Shown: positions 51,672 to 60,163 of the stretch, one piece after another | Layout: every line of letters starts with the position of its first letter | Numbering within the stretch: the stretch's first letter is position 1 | Assembly (NCBI RefSeq): GCF_026672275.1 | Contig: NZ_JANQCD010000021.1 | Coordinates: 23,732 to 87,731 of the forward strand | From: Marinifilum sp. D737 | GTDB lineage: Bacteria; Bacteroidota; Bacteroidia; Bacteroidales; Marinifilaceae | Length of the DNA stretch: 64,000 nucleotides | Direction of reading: 5' to 3' | Made by a program: the position numbers and the translations under genes | Notes under the pieces: generated by a model | Seen by the model: the letters and a program-made list of their open reading frames with translations, nothing else | Database searches by the model: none | Told to the model about the DNA's origin: nothing

Positions 51672-53177
51672 ATGAAACTACCTAAATCTTTTTACAATTG
51701 GACCTCGGTTTTGGGAGCTAGTATTGCAACAATTGCCTTTTTCCTTATCGTATTCTTTTTTGTAATCTCTGTTATCTTCGATCAGGGAAGTTCCTACATG
51801 GGATTAATCATCTATATTGTACTACCTGTTATCATGGTTATCGGGATGATATTGATTCCTATCGGTATGGTACTTCAAATTCGAAAACGCAGTAAGCTCG
51901 AATTCATTACAGGAACACAAAGATGGCCCAGAGTTGATCTAAATGATCAGAAACATCGAAATGCATTTTCAATTTTTGTCATCATCAGTTTCATCTTTCT
52001 TTTTCTTTCATCTATAGGAAGCTATGAGGCCTTTGTCTACAGCGAATCAGTAGCATTTTGCGGTACACTCTGCCACGAAGTTATGGAACCCGAATATGTA
52101 ACTTACCAGCAGTCTGCACATGCCAGGGTTGCCTGTGTTGAATGTCATGTAGGAGAAGGGGCCGATTGGTTTGTTCGTTCAAAACTAAGTGGTTTGTACC
52201 AGGTCTATGCCGTTATTTCTAACCATTTCCCCCGTCCCGTTCCTACACCGATTGCCAATTTGCGACCCGCCCAGGAAACCTGTGAACACTGTCACTGGCC
52301 TGAAAAATTCTACCCTAAACGTATTAAAAACCAACGAAATTTCCTTACTGACAGCCTGAATACAGAATGGAATATTCAGCTTCTAATGAAAACAGGTCCC
52401 GATCATCACACCCAACAACTTTCTGAAGGAATTCACTGGCATATCAACCCTAATATCAAAATAGAATTCATGTCGGCTGATGAAAAAAATGAGTTCATAC
52501 AATGGGTGAAGTATACCAACTTAAAAACAGGAGAAGAGCATATCTACAAAGACCAAATGATGGAACCAGACTCTGCATTCTATGCTGATGCAAAACTTCG
52601 TACCATGGATTGTATGGATTGCCACAACCGCCCATCACATGTATACCTCTCTCCCCCTGATTTTATCGATATAGCTATAGCTGACAGCAGTATCAATAAT
52701 AAAATCCCATTCATTAAAATGGCTGCGATGGAAGCTTTAAAAGCACCATACGGTACGAAAGATAGTGCCAACCTGATTATAGAACAGACAGTACTAAATT
52801 TCTATAAGGAAAAATACCCCAAGCTTTCTGATACTTTTAAAGATGATATCAGTCAGGCGATTAAGGGAATAAAAAAGGCCTATCACAATAATAATTTTCC
52901 TGCCATGAAAGTGCGCTGGGATGTTTACCCCGATCATAAAAGCCACATGGAATCTCAAGGATGTTTTCGTTGCCACGATAACATGCATGCCACAGACGAA
53001 GGACGCATCATTTCAAAAGATTGCAACCTCTGCCACACCATTACATCGCAAGGAAAGGTAGATTCGTTACAATTCGCAATTTCCGGAAATAGCCTTGAAT
53101 TTAAGCATCCCATTGATATTGGTAATGACTGGAAAGATTATTCCTGTGTCGATTGTCACGCGTATCTTTATCCTTAA
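51672..53177 (+). CDS. Seven-haem NapC/NirT-type inner-membrane cytochrome c (ImcH-like)
   Basis: The 501-residue protein has three N-terminal membrane helices (about 13-35, 45-69 and 98-117) and seven CxxCH motifs, at residues 130, 155, 204, 314, 431, 451 and 492. The first three follow NapC/NirT quinol-dehydrogenase spacing. This layout (three helices, seven haems, about 500 residues) matches Geobacter ImcH, an inner-membrane quinol oxidase used for extracellular electron transfer to high-potential acceptors, as I recall that family. Here it would take electrons from menaquinol and pass them to periplasmic carriers such as the monohaem cytochrome upstream. No outer-membrane conduit is in the window. 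Confidence 0.82.
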   Translation: MKLPKSFYNWTSVLGASIATIAFFLIVFFFVISVIFDQGSSYMGLIIYIVLPVIMVIGMILIPIGMVLQIRKRSKLEFITGTQRWPRVDLNDQKHRNAFSIFVIISFIFLFLSSIGSYEAFVYSESVAFCGTLCHEVMEPEYVTYQQSAHARVACVECHVGEGADWFVRSKLSGLYQVYAVISNHFPRPVPTPIANLRPAQETCEHCHWPEKFYPKRIKNQRNFLTDSLNTEWNIQLLMKTGPDHHTQQLSEGIHWHINPNIKIEFMSADEKNEFIQWVKYTNLKTGEEHIYKDQMMEPDSAFYADAKLRTMDCMDCHNRPSHVYLSPPDFIDIAIADSSINNKIPFIKMAAMEALKAPYGTKDSANLIIEQTVLNFYKEKYPKLSDTFKDDISQAIKGIKKAYHNNNFPAMKVRWDVYPDHKSHMESQGCFRCHDNMHATDEGRIISKDCNLCHTITSQGKVDSLQFAISGNSLEFKHPIDIGNDWKDYSCVDCHAYLYP

Positions 53178-53215
53178 AAAATATATATCCTGTAAATATC
53201 AAATAGACTAAAACA

Positions 53216-53250
53216 AACAGAGCCGACAAATTGCCGACTCTGTTTTCTTA
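53216..53250. terminator. Terminator between the cytochrome and DUF3857 genes
   Basis: AACAGAGCCGACA (53216-53228) pairs with TGCCGACTCTGTT (53232-53244) over 13 bp with two wobbles; TTTT follows on the plus strand. Confidence 0.85.
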
Positions 53251-55455
53251 TTCTTGGGTAACTATATTATCCTGCTTTTTTTGAATAACGATTTGCTTTT
53301 CGTATAAATTAGAAATCTTTGCAAAAAAGTTGCGAACTTTACCCCATTCTTCCACAGGCAAATGACTATTTTTGATACCAACTTCAAATTGTATAATCAC
53401 CTTATTAGCCTGTTTCTCATTGTCTGACTTGATATAAAAATAATCATCCTCCCAATTGTTTTTCAGTTCCTTTATTCCTTTCACATCAAAGCCTTCGGGC
53501 AACTCAAGTTCAAGTTTATACAACATCGCCTCCTTATTTTTAAAATGGACATCTAACATACGATCCTTTTGTAAGAATTCTTCCCCCAATGGTTTTTTCA
53601 TGAATCTGCCTACACTTAACAAGCTTCTTTCTCCAAACTGAGAAACATAGGAAGAGCTCTCCCAGACAACCTTAAAATTAAGCGATGAAGAGTCAGTCCA
53701 ACGCCCCGATGAAATCAAGTTAAAATCAACCACATTACAGTTTTGAATTCCATAAAGCTCTTGTAAATATTTTTCAAGACTTTCTGTTCTCTTCTTCTCT
53801 TCATCAGCAAACCTTACTCTCAGCTTTTCATTAAAAGCCCTTAATTGCTCTAATTTTCTTCCCTTATCTCTGTCTTTAATAAATTTACTATACTGGTCAG
53901 CTTTAAACTCATCGAAAAATACCTTATTGGTCATCACCAGTGTATCCCACTCTAATTTCGAAGTACCACTAATTGTAAATTCAGACTCAATTCTTAAAGT
54001 TTCATTTTCCGAATCGAATTTTAGTTTAGATACAATATTTTCTTCATTCTCACTTTTTAATTTAGGAAAAGTGTATGTCGATACAACTGGATTTTCCCCA
54101 ATGGATGGCACTGCATATGCTTTTACCTCACTTAGCAAGTGAGGGATTTCCGATGGCAGGCTGTACGGATTTATTTTTGTAATTAGGATAGGATGCTCCT
54201 CTCCCTTCACATGTAAACCTAAACTCAATTCATCCAGAAAAAGCAAATCATCCACCTCTCCAATATACTTAGGCATAATGTACAATAAGTCGTGTTTTAT
54301 CTCATACATTTTTAAAATTCTACTAATACCACCAACTGTGCTATACATCGTAAACCAATTGTAATAATTAGTCCTCTGATTCTTCACAAAAAACTGCTGT
54401 TGACACCAATATTCACGCAAAAAGAAATAGATATCATGAACGAGTTTTTCTACATTCTCAGGTTTTTCTTTTCCATACTTTGAAATAATATATTTCTTCA
54501 ATACAGGATAAAAAGTACCTGCTCCAGCGGTATTTACAGATTTTGCCAGCTTTGCCAGGCCTTGAGGATAGGCGGTATTTTTCATTTTTAATCTCTCACC
54601 TAAAAAGTCAGCATATGGCACTGAATATGAAAAAGCTCCCCCAGGGAAAAAAGCTTGAAATTTTATGCATGGAAGCTCAGAATAAGGAAAAGCCAAAATT
54701 TCATTCTCAAACTTCTCTCTCCCTTCATCAATCAAATGATATTTAACAGCTTTTGATACATCCGTATCTATTTCTTTCATAAAAGGAGCATCATTAACTG
54801 ACCTGCAATTCAGATAGCATTTTCGGGCGATTTCCAAAGTCAGCTCTTGCCTTACAATTGGATGGTTATCATTTAGAAAATATCGTACCGGATCAAACAT
54901 ATAGAATTGATCCATTGGGAACCTTCTTTCCATACAGTAATAATAGTCAATCACATCGCCCTTTTCCAGATTAGGTATGGCTATTTTTTGATAGCCCACC
55001 TTCCTATTTCGGTGCTTTACCTGCGTATGAATTTTGTCTGACTCTCCCACGATTTCCTCACTCCCATCAACTTTAATCACCTTAATACCAAAATAGTAAT
55101 GAAGGTTAGAAGATCCCCAGAACAGGCTGTAGTATTGTTGACTCTCTGCAAATGAAAACTCAGAATAACTTTCTATGGCCTTATCATCAATTACTTTTAT
55201 TCTTTTGTGGGTATGATACCGCTCTTCTAAGGAGGAGAACAGTGGTGTTTTCTTCACCCAGTAGTAGGTTTCCTTGTTCAGAATAACAGCTGATTCATCT
55301 TTCCATTTTTCAGGGATGTCGGTTTTCGTCCACTGCTCCGATCTATTCTCCCAGAATTGATTTCTTAATTGCTCTGCACGCAGCGAGTCAGTTTGTCCAT
55401 ATGACATTCCAACCATCGAAATTAATGCTAACCCTAATAGTATGATATTCTTCAT
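53248..55455 (-). CDS. Exported DUF3857 protein
   Basis: The 735-residue protein has a Sec signal (MKNIILLGLALISMVGMSYG-Q). A DUF3857-like beta domain follows (YHTHKRIKVIDDKAIESYSEF ... YQKIAIPNLEKGDVIDYYY, about 80-180), then a transglutaminase-like helical region (about 330-400) in which I do not see the Cys-His-Asp triad clearly, and a long beta-rich end. DUF3857 proteins are exported and very common in Bacteroidota; the role is undefined. It forms a probable pair with the related gene upstream (55565). Confidence 0.78.
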   Translation of the reverse strand: MKNIILLGLALISMVGMSYGQTDSLRAEQLRNQFWENRSEQWTKTDIPEKWKDESAVILNKETYYWVKKTPLFSSLEERYHTHKRIKVIDDKAIESYSEFSFAESQQYYSLFWGSSNLHYYFGIKVIKVDGSEEIVGESDKIHTQVKHRNRKVGYQKIAIPNLEKGDVIDYYYCMERRFPMDQFYMFDPVRYFLNDNHPIVRQELTLEIARKCYLNCRSVNDAPFMKEIDTDVSKAVKYHLIDEGREKFENEILAFPYSELPCIKFQAFFPGGAFSYSVPYADFLGERLKMKNTAYPQGLAKLAKSVNTAGAGTFYPVLKKYIISKYGKEKPENVEKLVHDIYFFLREYWCQQQFFVKNQRTNYYNWFTMYSTVGGISRILKMYEIKHDLLYIMPKYIGEVDDLLFLDELSLGLHVKGEEHPILITKINPYSLPSEIPHLLSEVKAYAVPSIGENPVVSTYTFPKLKSENEENIVSKLKFDSENETLRIESEFTISGTSKLEWDTLVMTNKVFFDEFKADQYSKFIKDRDKGRKLEQLRAFNEKLRVRFADEEKKRTESLEKYLQELYGIQNCNVVDFNLISSGRWTDSSSLNFKVVWESSSYVSQFGERSLLSVGRFMKKPLGEEFLQKDRMLDVHFKNKEAMLYKLELELPEGFDVKGIKELKNNWEDDYFYIKSDNEKQANKVIIQFEVGIKNSHLPVEEWGKVRNFFAKISNLYEKQIVIQKKQDNIVTQE

Positions 55456-55564
55456 TTTTACGTGTTTATTTTTTCACATTTAAGACATGGGATTTCTAAT
55501 CTACAATAAATTACACAAGTATTCCCTTATGGGTTTTATAATTATTTAATCATGTTTGCTTCAT

Positions 55565-57472
55565 CTATTTTTCCTTCAATACAATTTTCTGTTTTCTTGC
55601 TTTATGCTGGTAGTCGAACAATTTTGCAAGATCTTTTATTTGTTCCTGCTTGTAGATTTCATAAGGAATATACAAATGCGATTTAAATTTTACCAAATTG
55701 CCATCCAACAAGTATTCCATCCTGTAAAAAGCATTGTCAAATTCAAAAACCAATGGCTTTGGCAAATAGCACAATTCCATAGATTCCGGAATTTCCAAGG
55801 TCGTCTCATTCGATTGGTTTATAACTTGAGCAAACCTTACATGCCTACTTTTAGAAGTATCTATTTCAAAATTGATTTCAGGCATTAAATTGGCAATTCC
55901 AATAAATCGCTCATCTGCAATTTGTTTTAAAGCATTGTTTTTTAGTATTCTTCCTGTCAAATTCAAATTTGAATCTCTGTCAAAAGTCGCGGGTAATGCA
56001 CCAAGTGAATCCATAAGTAAATTATCTTCCTGGCACAAAAGTTCTCTAACATTCTTCTCTTGATCCGATCTTGAAAATTGTGACAAACTCATATAGAAAT
56101 GCCTTTTTGCTTCCCCTTGCAGCTGAAATTTCAGCTTACCCCTCAAATTATTTCCCTTCAATTCCAGTTCATAGTTGTAACTTTCTTCAGAAATATCTTC
56201 TTCACTCCTTCTCACTGTATCAATTACAAAATTGTTTCCATTTTCTATAAGGATTTCCTTTCCATTAATCCGGCTGGCCGTTTCGCCCAACTTCAAATAC
56301 TTTTCAGTGGCATCCAGATAATATTTTCTTTTGCCCTGATAAAGCACACAAATCATATGATTATCAACTGCAATGGAAGGCTCTTTATATGTATAGGGCA
56401 AATCCTGGGTGCCTAACCATGCCAGGCGTGCATCATATCCAAGGCTTGTAAGCATGGCTTTCAACAAATTTGACATCCCTTTGCAATCGCCATATTTATT
56501 CTCATAAACGGATAAGGCATTTTGCGGACGAAAACCATCTATTCCTTGTTCAAAAGCAATGTATCTTATCTTATCCTGAACCCAGTAAAAAACCTTTTTG
56601 ATACTATCAAGTTGATTAAAAGCTCCCAAAACCACATCTGAGCTAATCGCTTTAAACTTTTCCAAATCGTATTGCTCTGGCCCTCTCATTTCCTTATACC
56701 ATTTATACAACTGGTCTACATTTTCCAAAATAGGTTTCCATTCTCCGTTCCCTGTTCTAAACTTATTGTATAAAAACAGAAGATGCGGATGCACATTTGC
56801 ATAACCTGTAAAATAATCAGATTGGAAAGGAGCATTTAGATTTCCAGCTGTATAGCGATAACGAATATTTCCTTCAGGCAGAGAATCTACTTCACATGTT
56901 AGATCTGTATGATCAGTATGATACAATTTCACCTTCATATCCAACCAGGCAGGAACCAATACTTCTACTTCTCTTTTCACCGTGAACAATTTCAAATCTG
57001 CCATGTAGGTTCTGGTATAAAAACGTAGGTCGTCGGTAGTACTTTTCACTTCAAATTTCCCATACTGGTCGCTTGGTTTGATATTTCTTGAGAAGTAATA
57101 ATATTTACTATCGCTCTGAAAAATCCCAGGGGCATAACTATCTCCTATCACTGGCTTTATGCTTTTTCGTCCAGAGCAAGTATAGAACTTGTAATGTGTG
57201 ATTTGCTTATGAGAACTAGTAAAATAGTGTCTCATAACAGAATTATTTTGCAAGGGCACAACACGACACAAATCAGTCTCTTTCACAACAGGCATGCCCT
57301 CGTTTTTTGATCTTTCAAAAGTAATTACTGTTTTCCAGTGTTCAATAAGGGCATCTTTCTCCTGACTCTCATCAAGTAACTCGTAACTAGATCTGAGTTC
57401 AACCTGGGCTTTCAAATCGGAATTAAAAATCAAGAAAGCAATTAGAACAGTAAAGTAAAATTTTCTAAACAT
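55565..57472 (-). CDS. Exported DUF3857/transglutaminase-like protein
   Basis: From the ATG at 57472 (635 residues) the protein starts with a signal peptide (MFRKFYFTVLIAFLIFNSDLKA-Q); upstream ATGs at 57481 and 57526 merely extend it. After DUF3857-like strands, a transglutaminase-like core is visible: NKYGDCKGMSNLLKAML (Cys), DNHMICVLY (His) and YYLDATEKY (Asp), a complete triad. It is presumably a periplasmic or surface cross-linking or peptide-hydrolysing enzyme. Unlike its neighbour at 53248, it keeps the catalytic residues. About 110 bp separate the two genes. Confidence 0.82.
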   Translation of the reverse strand: MFRKFYFTVLIAFLIFNSDLKAQVELRSSYELLDESQEKDALIEHWKTVITFERSKNEGMPVVKETDLCRVVPLQNNSVMRHYFTSSHKQITHYKFYTCSGRKSIKPVIGDSYAPGIFQSDSKYYYFSRNIKPSDQYGKFEVKSTTDDLRFYTRTYMADLKLFTVKREVEVLVPAWLDMKVKLYHTDHTDLTCEVDSLPEGNIRYRYTAGNLNAPFQSDYFTGYANVHPHLLFLYNKFRTGNGEWKPILENVDQLYKWYKEMRGPEQYDLEKFKAISSDVVLGAFNQLDSIKKVFYWVQDKIRYIAFEQGIDGFRPQNALSVYENKYGDCKGMSNLLKAMLTSLGYDARLAWLGTQDLPYTYKEPSIAVDNHMICVLYQGKRKYYLDATEKYLKLGETASRINGKEILIENGNNFVIDTVRRSEEDISEESYNYELELKGNNLRGKLKFQLQGEAKRHFYMSLSQFSRSDQEKNVRELLCQEDNLLMDSLGALPATFDRDSNLNLTGRILKNNALKQIADERFIGIANLMPEINFEIDTSKSRHVRFAQVINQSNETTLEIPESMELCYLPKPLVFEFDNAFYRMEYLLDGNLVKFKSHLYIPYEIYKQEQIKDLAKLFDYQHKARKQKIVLKEK

Positions 57473-57633
57473 ATCAGACATATTATAAAACCAGATCTTT
57501 TTAATGTGAAACTCCAAAATAATCATATTTATATTGATTAGAGTATGTCTTATAAACTTTTTACTTTAAGAAAACTATTTGGATTTGTTTTAATTAAAGA
57601 AGATATTCGCAGTAAACAACAACAAATCAGAAT

Positions 57634-58032
57634 ATGAGTAAGAGAAGATTGACAGGAGAAGAACTTCACGAATTGGGAATCAAGTGGGTCTACAAACACA
57701 TCAAAGATGAGTTTGAAGTCCTATCGGTAAATATTGAATTTGATAAGAATCCACAAATTTTAGCAAGAAAGGACGATGAAATGCATTTTATCGTTGTTAA
57801 GACTAGCACTTATCCTGATGTTGGATCGTTGACTTCAGTAGCTGCAGAAGAAATTATCAAACACGCCGACAAACACAAGGCTAAAATTCTATTTGCCCAT
57901 GTTGGTGTAGCAAATGCAGATGCCAAAGATGAATCGGGAATGCAATTCCCGGAAAAAGATGGTCATTATTATATCAATTACACAGGATTAACCATAGAAC
58001 CAAACATTTTGCTTGACCCAAACAATAACTAA
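57634..58032 (+). CDS. Conserved hypothetical cytosolic protein (small, Bacteroidota-type)
   Basis: The 132-residue protein MSKRRLTGEELHELGIKWVYKHIK... is of a kind I recall as widespread in Bacteroidota, sometimes mislabelled as a Na+-NQR subunit. It has no flavin, Fe-S or membrane features, so that label is not supported. The pattern NPQILARKDDEMHFIVVKTS resembles the core of PD-(D/E)xK/YraN-like nuclease folds, only weakly. It lies 10 bp before the pdxH start, so the two are probably co-transcribed. Confidence 0.65.
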   Translation: MSKRRLTGEELHELGIKWVYKHIKDEFEVLSVNIEFDKNPQILARKDDEMHFIVVKTSTYPDVGSLTSVAAEEIIKHADKHKAKILFAHVGVANADAKDESGMQFPEKDGHYYINYTGLTIEPNILLDPNNN

Positions 58033-58042
58033 GATCGGGATT

Positions 58043-58687
58043 ATGACAATGAAGGAAGAATTTAAACGCATCAGGCATGAATATGGGAAAAAAGAGCTTC
58101 TAGAATCAGATGTTAATTCAAATCCATTCGAACAGTTTAATGTTTGGTTTTCTGAGGCAGTGGAGCAAAACCTACCTGATTCTAATGCAATGTGCTTGTC
58201 AACGGTATCATGCCAAGGAAGACCATCATCAAGAATATTATTACTAAAAGATTTTGATGAGACTGGTTTTTGTTTTTTTACCAATTACGATAGTAGAAAA
58301 GGAAAAGAAATAGAGAGCAATCCTTTTGCGAGCATGGTTTTCTTTTGGCCCGAATTAGAACGTCAGATCAGAATTGAAGGAAAAATTGAAAAGCTGGATA
58401 CTATAAAATCGGATGCTTACTTTAATGAAAGACCAATTGGTAGCAGAACCGCAGCAGCTGTATCTCCGCAAAGCAAAACAATTGAGAACCGTAATGAATT
58501 GGAGAAAATGGTTTTTGAATTCTCAGAAAAGCATGGAGAAAATTTGAAAAGACCAGATTTTTGGGGAGGCTACAAATTAATTCCTGATTTATTTGAGTTC
58601 TGGCAAGGAAGAAAAAATAGATTAAACGACAGAATTGAGTACATACTTGAGAAAAAATCTTGGATTTACCGAAGGCTTGCCCCTTAA
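58043..58687 (+). CDS. pdxH: Pyridoxamine 5'-phosphate oxidase
   Basis: I start at the ATG at 58043 (214 residues), just after the upstream stop; an earlier ATG (58013) would overlap it. The FMN-dependent oxidase carries NAMCLSTVSCQGRPSSRILLLKDFDETGFCFFTNYDSRKG (FMN- and PLP-binding strand), FFWPELERQIRIEG, and the C-terminal FWQGRKNRLNDR with the substrate-binding Arg/His-type box, ending RRLAP as in the family. It makes pyridoxal 5'-phosphate from PNP or PMP, using oxygen, which suggests the organism at least meets oxygen. Confidence 0.95.
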   Translation: MTMKEEFKRIRHEYGKKELLESDVNSNPFEQFNVWFSEAVEQNLPDSNAMCLSTVSCQGRPSSRILLLKDFDETGFCFFTNYDSRKGKEIESNPFASMVFFWPELERQIRIEGKIEKLDTIKSDAYFNERPIGSRTAAAVSPQSKTIENRNELEKMVFEFSEKHGENLKRPDFWGGYKLIPDLFEFWQGRKNRLNDRIEYILEKKSWIYRRLAP

Positions 58688-58841
58688 AAAGAAACATTCG
58701 TCACCACTATTAAGCCATTGATACAATAAATCAAGAAAAGCAACTTTCTCAGGGTTACCTTTTACTTATTTCGAGAATAAAATAATGAGATTAATTACCC
58801 AAACGAATTTTTCTCACTCAGTAAATTGTATGTAGTAAATT

Positions 58842-58876
58842 CACCCTTCCCTGTCCAGGAAGGGTGCTTTTATTTC
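58842..58876 (+). terminator. Terminator between pdxH and the PfkB gene
   Basis: CACCCTTCC (58842-58850) pairs with GGAAGGGTG (58858-58866), then CTTTTATTTC. It is oriented for the rightward pdxH transcript, 155 bp after its stop. Confidence 0.8.
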
Positions 58877-59793
58877 TTCAGTTTACACACAAAATCAGGA
58901 GAAACAAAATTATCAAAACTCATGCAAACGTGTTGAGAACAGCAAACTGCAAACTCCACCATTTCTTGTATTTGTTCTAAATTTAATAATTTAATCTCCT
59001 TTTTACCAATATTGGCAGTAAGCATAAAGTAGGCAATGGAAGCATTAAAGGTATCTCCAGCTCCCACAGTGCTTACAGGCTGAATTTGTGGTACTGCAAA
59101 TGAATGCAACTTGTCTGTATATACAGATACTCCATTTTTATTGGCCGTATAAATCAACACTGCTGACGAGAATCCTTTTAGCCACTCCTTCGCTTCTGCT
59201 GCGGATTTTACTCCACATATCAACTCAAAATCCTCGTTTGAGGCCTTTACAATATCAGCTAAAGCCAGATTCTCCTTAATATATGGAAGTACATCTTTTA
59301 ATAATGGCAAGTGTTGTTCTCTAAAATTGGGATCGTAAATGATTATTGCTCCTTTTTCTTTACAGGATTTTAGAAAGCTAACCAAACCAATTCTAAATTC
59401 TTCCTTTATTGCCAAAAACGAACCAAAAAGTATTACATCATCTTTGTTTACATCATCAGGAAATGTAATACATGACTTCTTTCCTGCACGAGTTTTATAA
59501 AACGCATAATCTGCATTTCTGTGTTCATCGAGAAAAGCCAGTGCCAGATTAGAATTGGTATCAGTAAACCTGGAAATGTTCTGAGTATCGACGGCATTCT
59601 GCTCAAGAAACTTGATAATTTGCATTCCTACTCGATCCTCTCCCAACTCACTAATCAAGGAAACCTTTATTCCCAATCGCCCCAAACTAACCGCAGAGTT
59701 TAAAAATGATCCTCCAGGTCTTGCCTCTACAGGCTTATCATCTTCAAAAAACAGATCTAAAACGCAATCTCCTATGGTATATACCTTTCTCAT
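58870..59793 (-). CDS. PfkB-family carbohydrate kinase (fructokinase-like)
   Basis: From the ATG at 59793 (307 residues) the protein begins MRKVYTIGDCVLDLFF, as PfkB sugar kinases do. The frame is open 32 codons further, but those residues have no family counterpart. PGGSFLNSAVSLGRLG (the first PfkB signature), DPNFREQHLP and the second signature VSTVGAGDTFNASIAYFM (catalytic Asp in GAGD) are present. It phosphorylates a sugar, probably fructose or a similar hexose, with ATP. No transporter or regulator neighbours specify the sugar. Confidence 0.88.
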   Translation of the reverse strand: MRKVYTIGDCVLDLFFEDDKPVEARPGGSFLNSAVSLGRLGIKVSLISELGEDRVGMQIIKFLEQNAVDTQNISRFTDTNSNLALAFLDEHRNADYAFYKTRAGKKSCITFPDDVNKDDVILFGSFLAIKEEFRIGLVSFLKSCKEKGAIIIYDPNFREQHLPLLKDVLPYIKENLALADIVKASNEDFELICGVKSAAEAKEWLKGFSSAVLIYTANKNGVSVYTDKLHSFAVPQIQPVSTVGAGDTFNASIAYFMLTANIGKKEIKLLNLEQIQEMVEFAVCCSQHVCMSFDNFVSPDFVCKLKK

Positions 59794-60095
59794 TACATAT
59801 TCAATTAAAACCAACGCTTCAAAATTATTAGAAAATGTCCACCGAATTGCTAAAATCATCAATTTGAACCCTTTTTTTTCTAAGTCCATGTGAAAAAATT
59901 GATCTATTTTTGTATAAAATCGATTCTCGCAAGCCAGTTTTTAATAAATCTCTAAAAAATCTATAATTTGGACTGAGTCTAGATTAAATACAAACTATCA
60001 AGATTAAATCGTTTTCGATTCATGCAATTTTATCTAACTAAAAATAGCAAGGTTAAATTGGAGGGATTGGGGTTATAGTGTGGAATGCAGGAATT
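59794..60095. other. Divergent control region, PfkB gene / PPi-PEPCK gene
   Basis: About 300 bp without a gene. AATCG-TTTT-CGATT (60007-60020) is a small inverted repeat. TATTTTTG at 59905-59912 also fits TAnnTTTG but lacks a -33 partner. The promoter for the gene at 60164 is annotated separately. Confidence 0.4.
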
Positions 60096-60125
60096 TTTGC
60101 CAAGTGAAAAAATAAAGTATTTTTG
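60096..60125 (+). promoter_or_regulatory. Consensus promoter of the PPi-PEPCK-like gene
   Basis: TTTG (60096-60099), 18 bp, then TATTTTTG (60118-60125) match the Bacteroidota -33/-7 consensus. Transcription would start near 60132, giving a leader of about 32 nt. Confidence 0.68.
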
Positions 60126-60163
60126 ATTCCGTCATTCCCTAAGCAAACAAAAATTGGAGACAT

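Noticed and set aside
57634..58032. Na+-translocating NADH-quinone reductase subunit F
   Set aside because: No FAD, NADH or 2Fe-2S motifs and only 132 residues; NqrF is about 400 residues.
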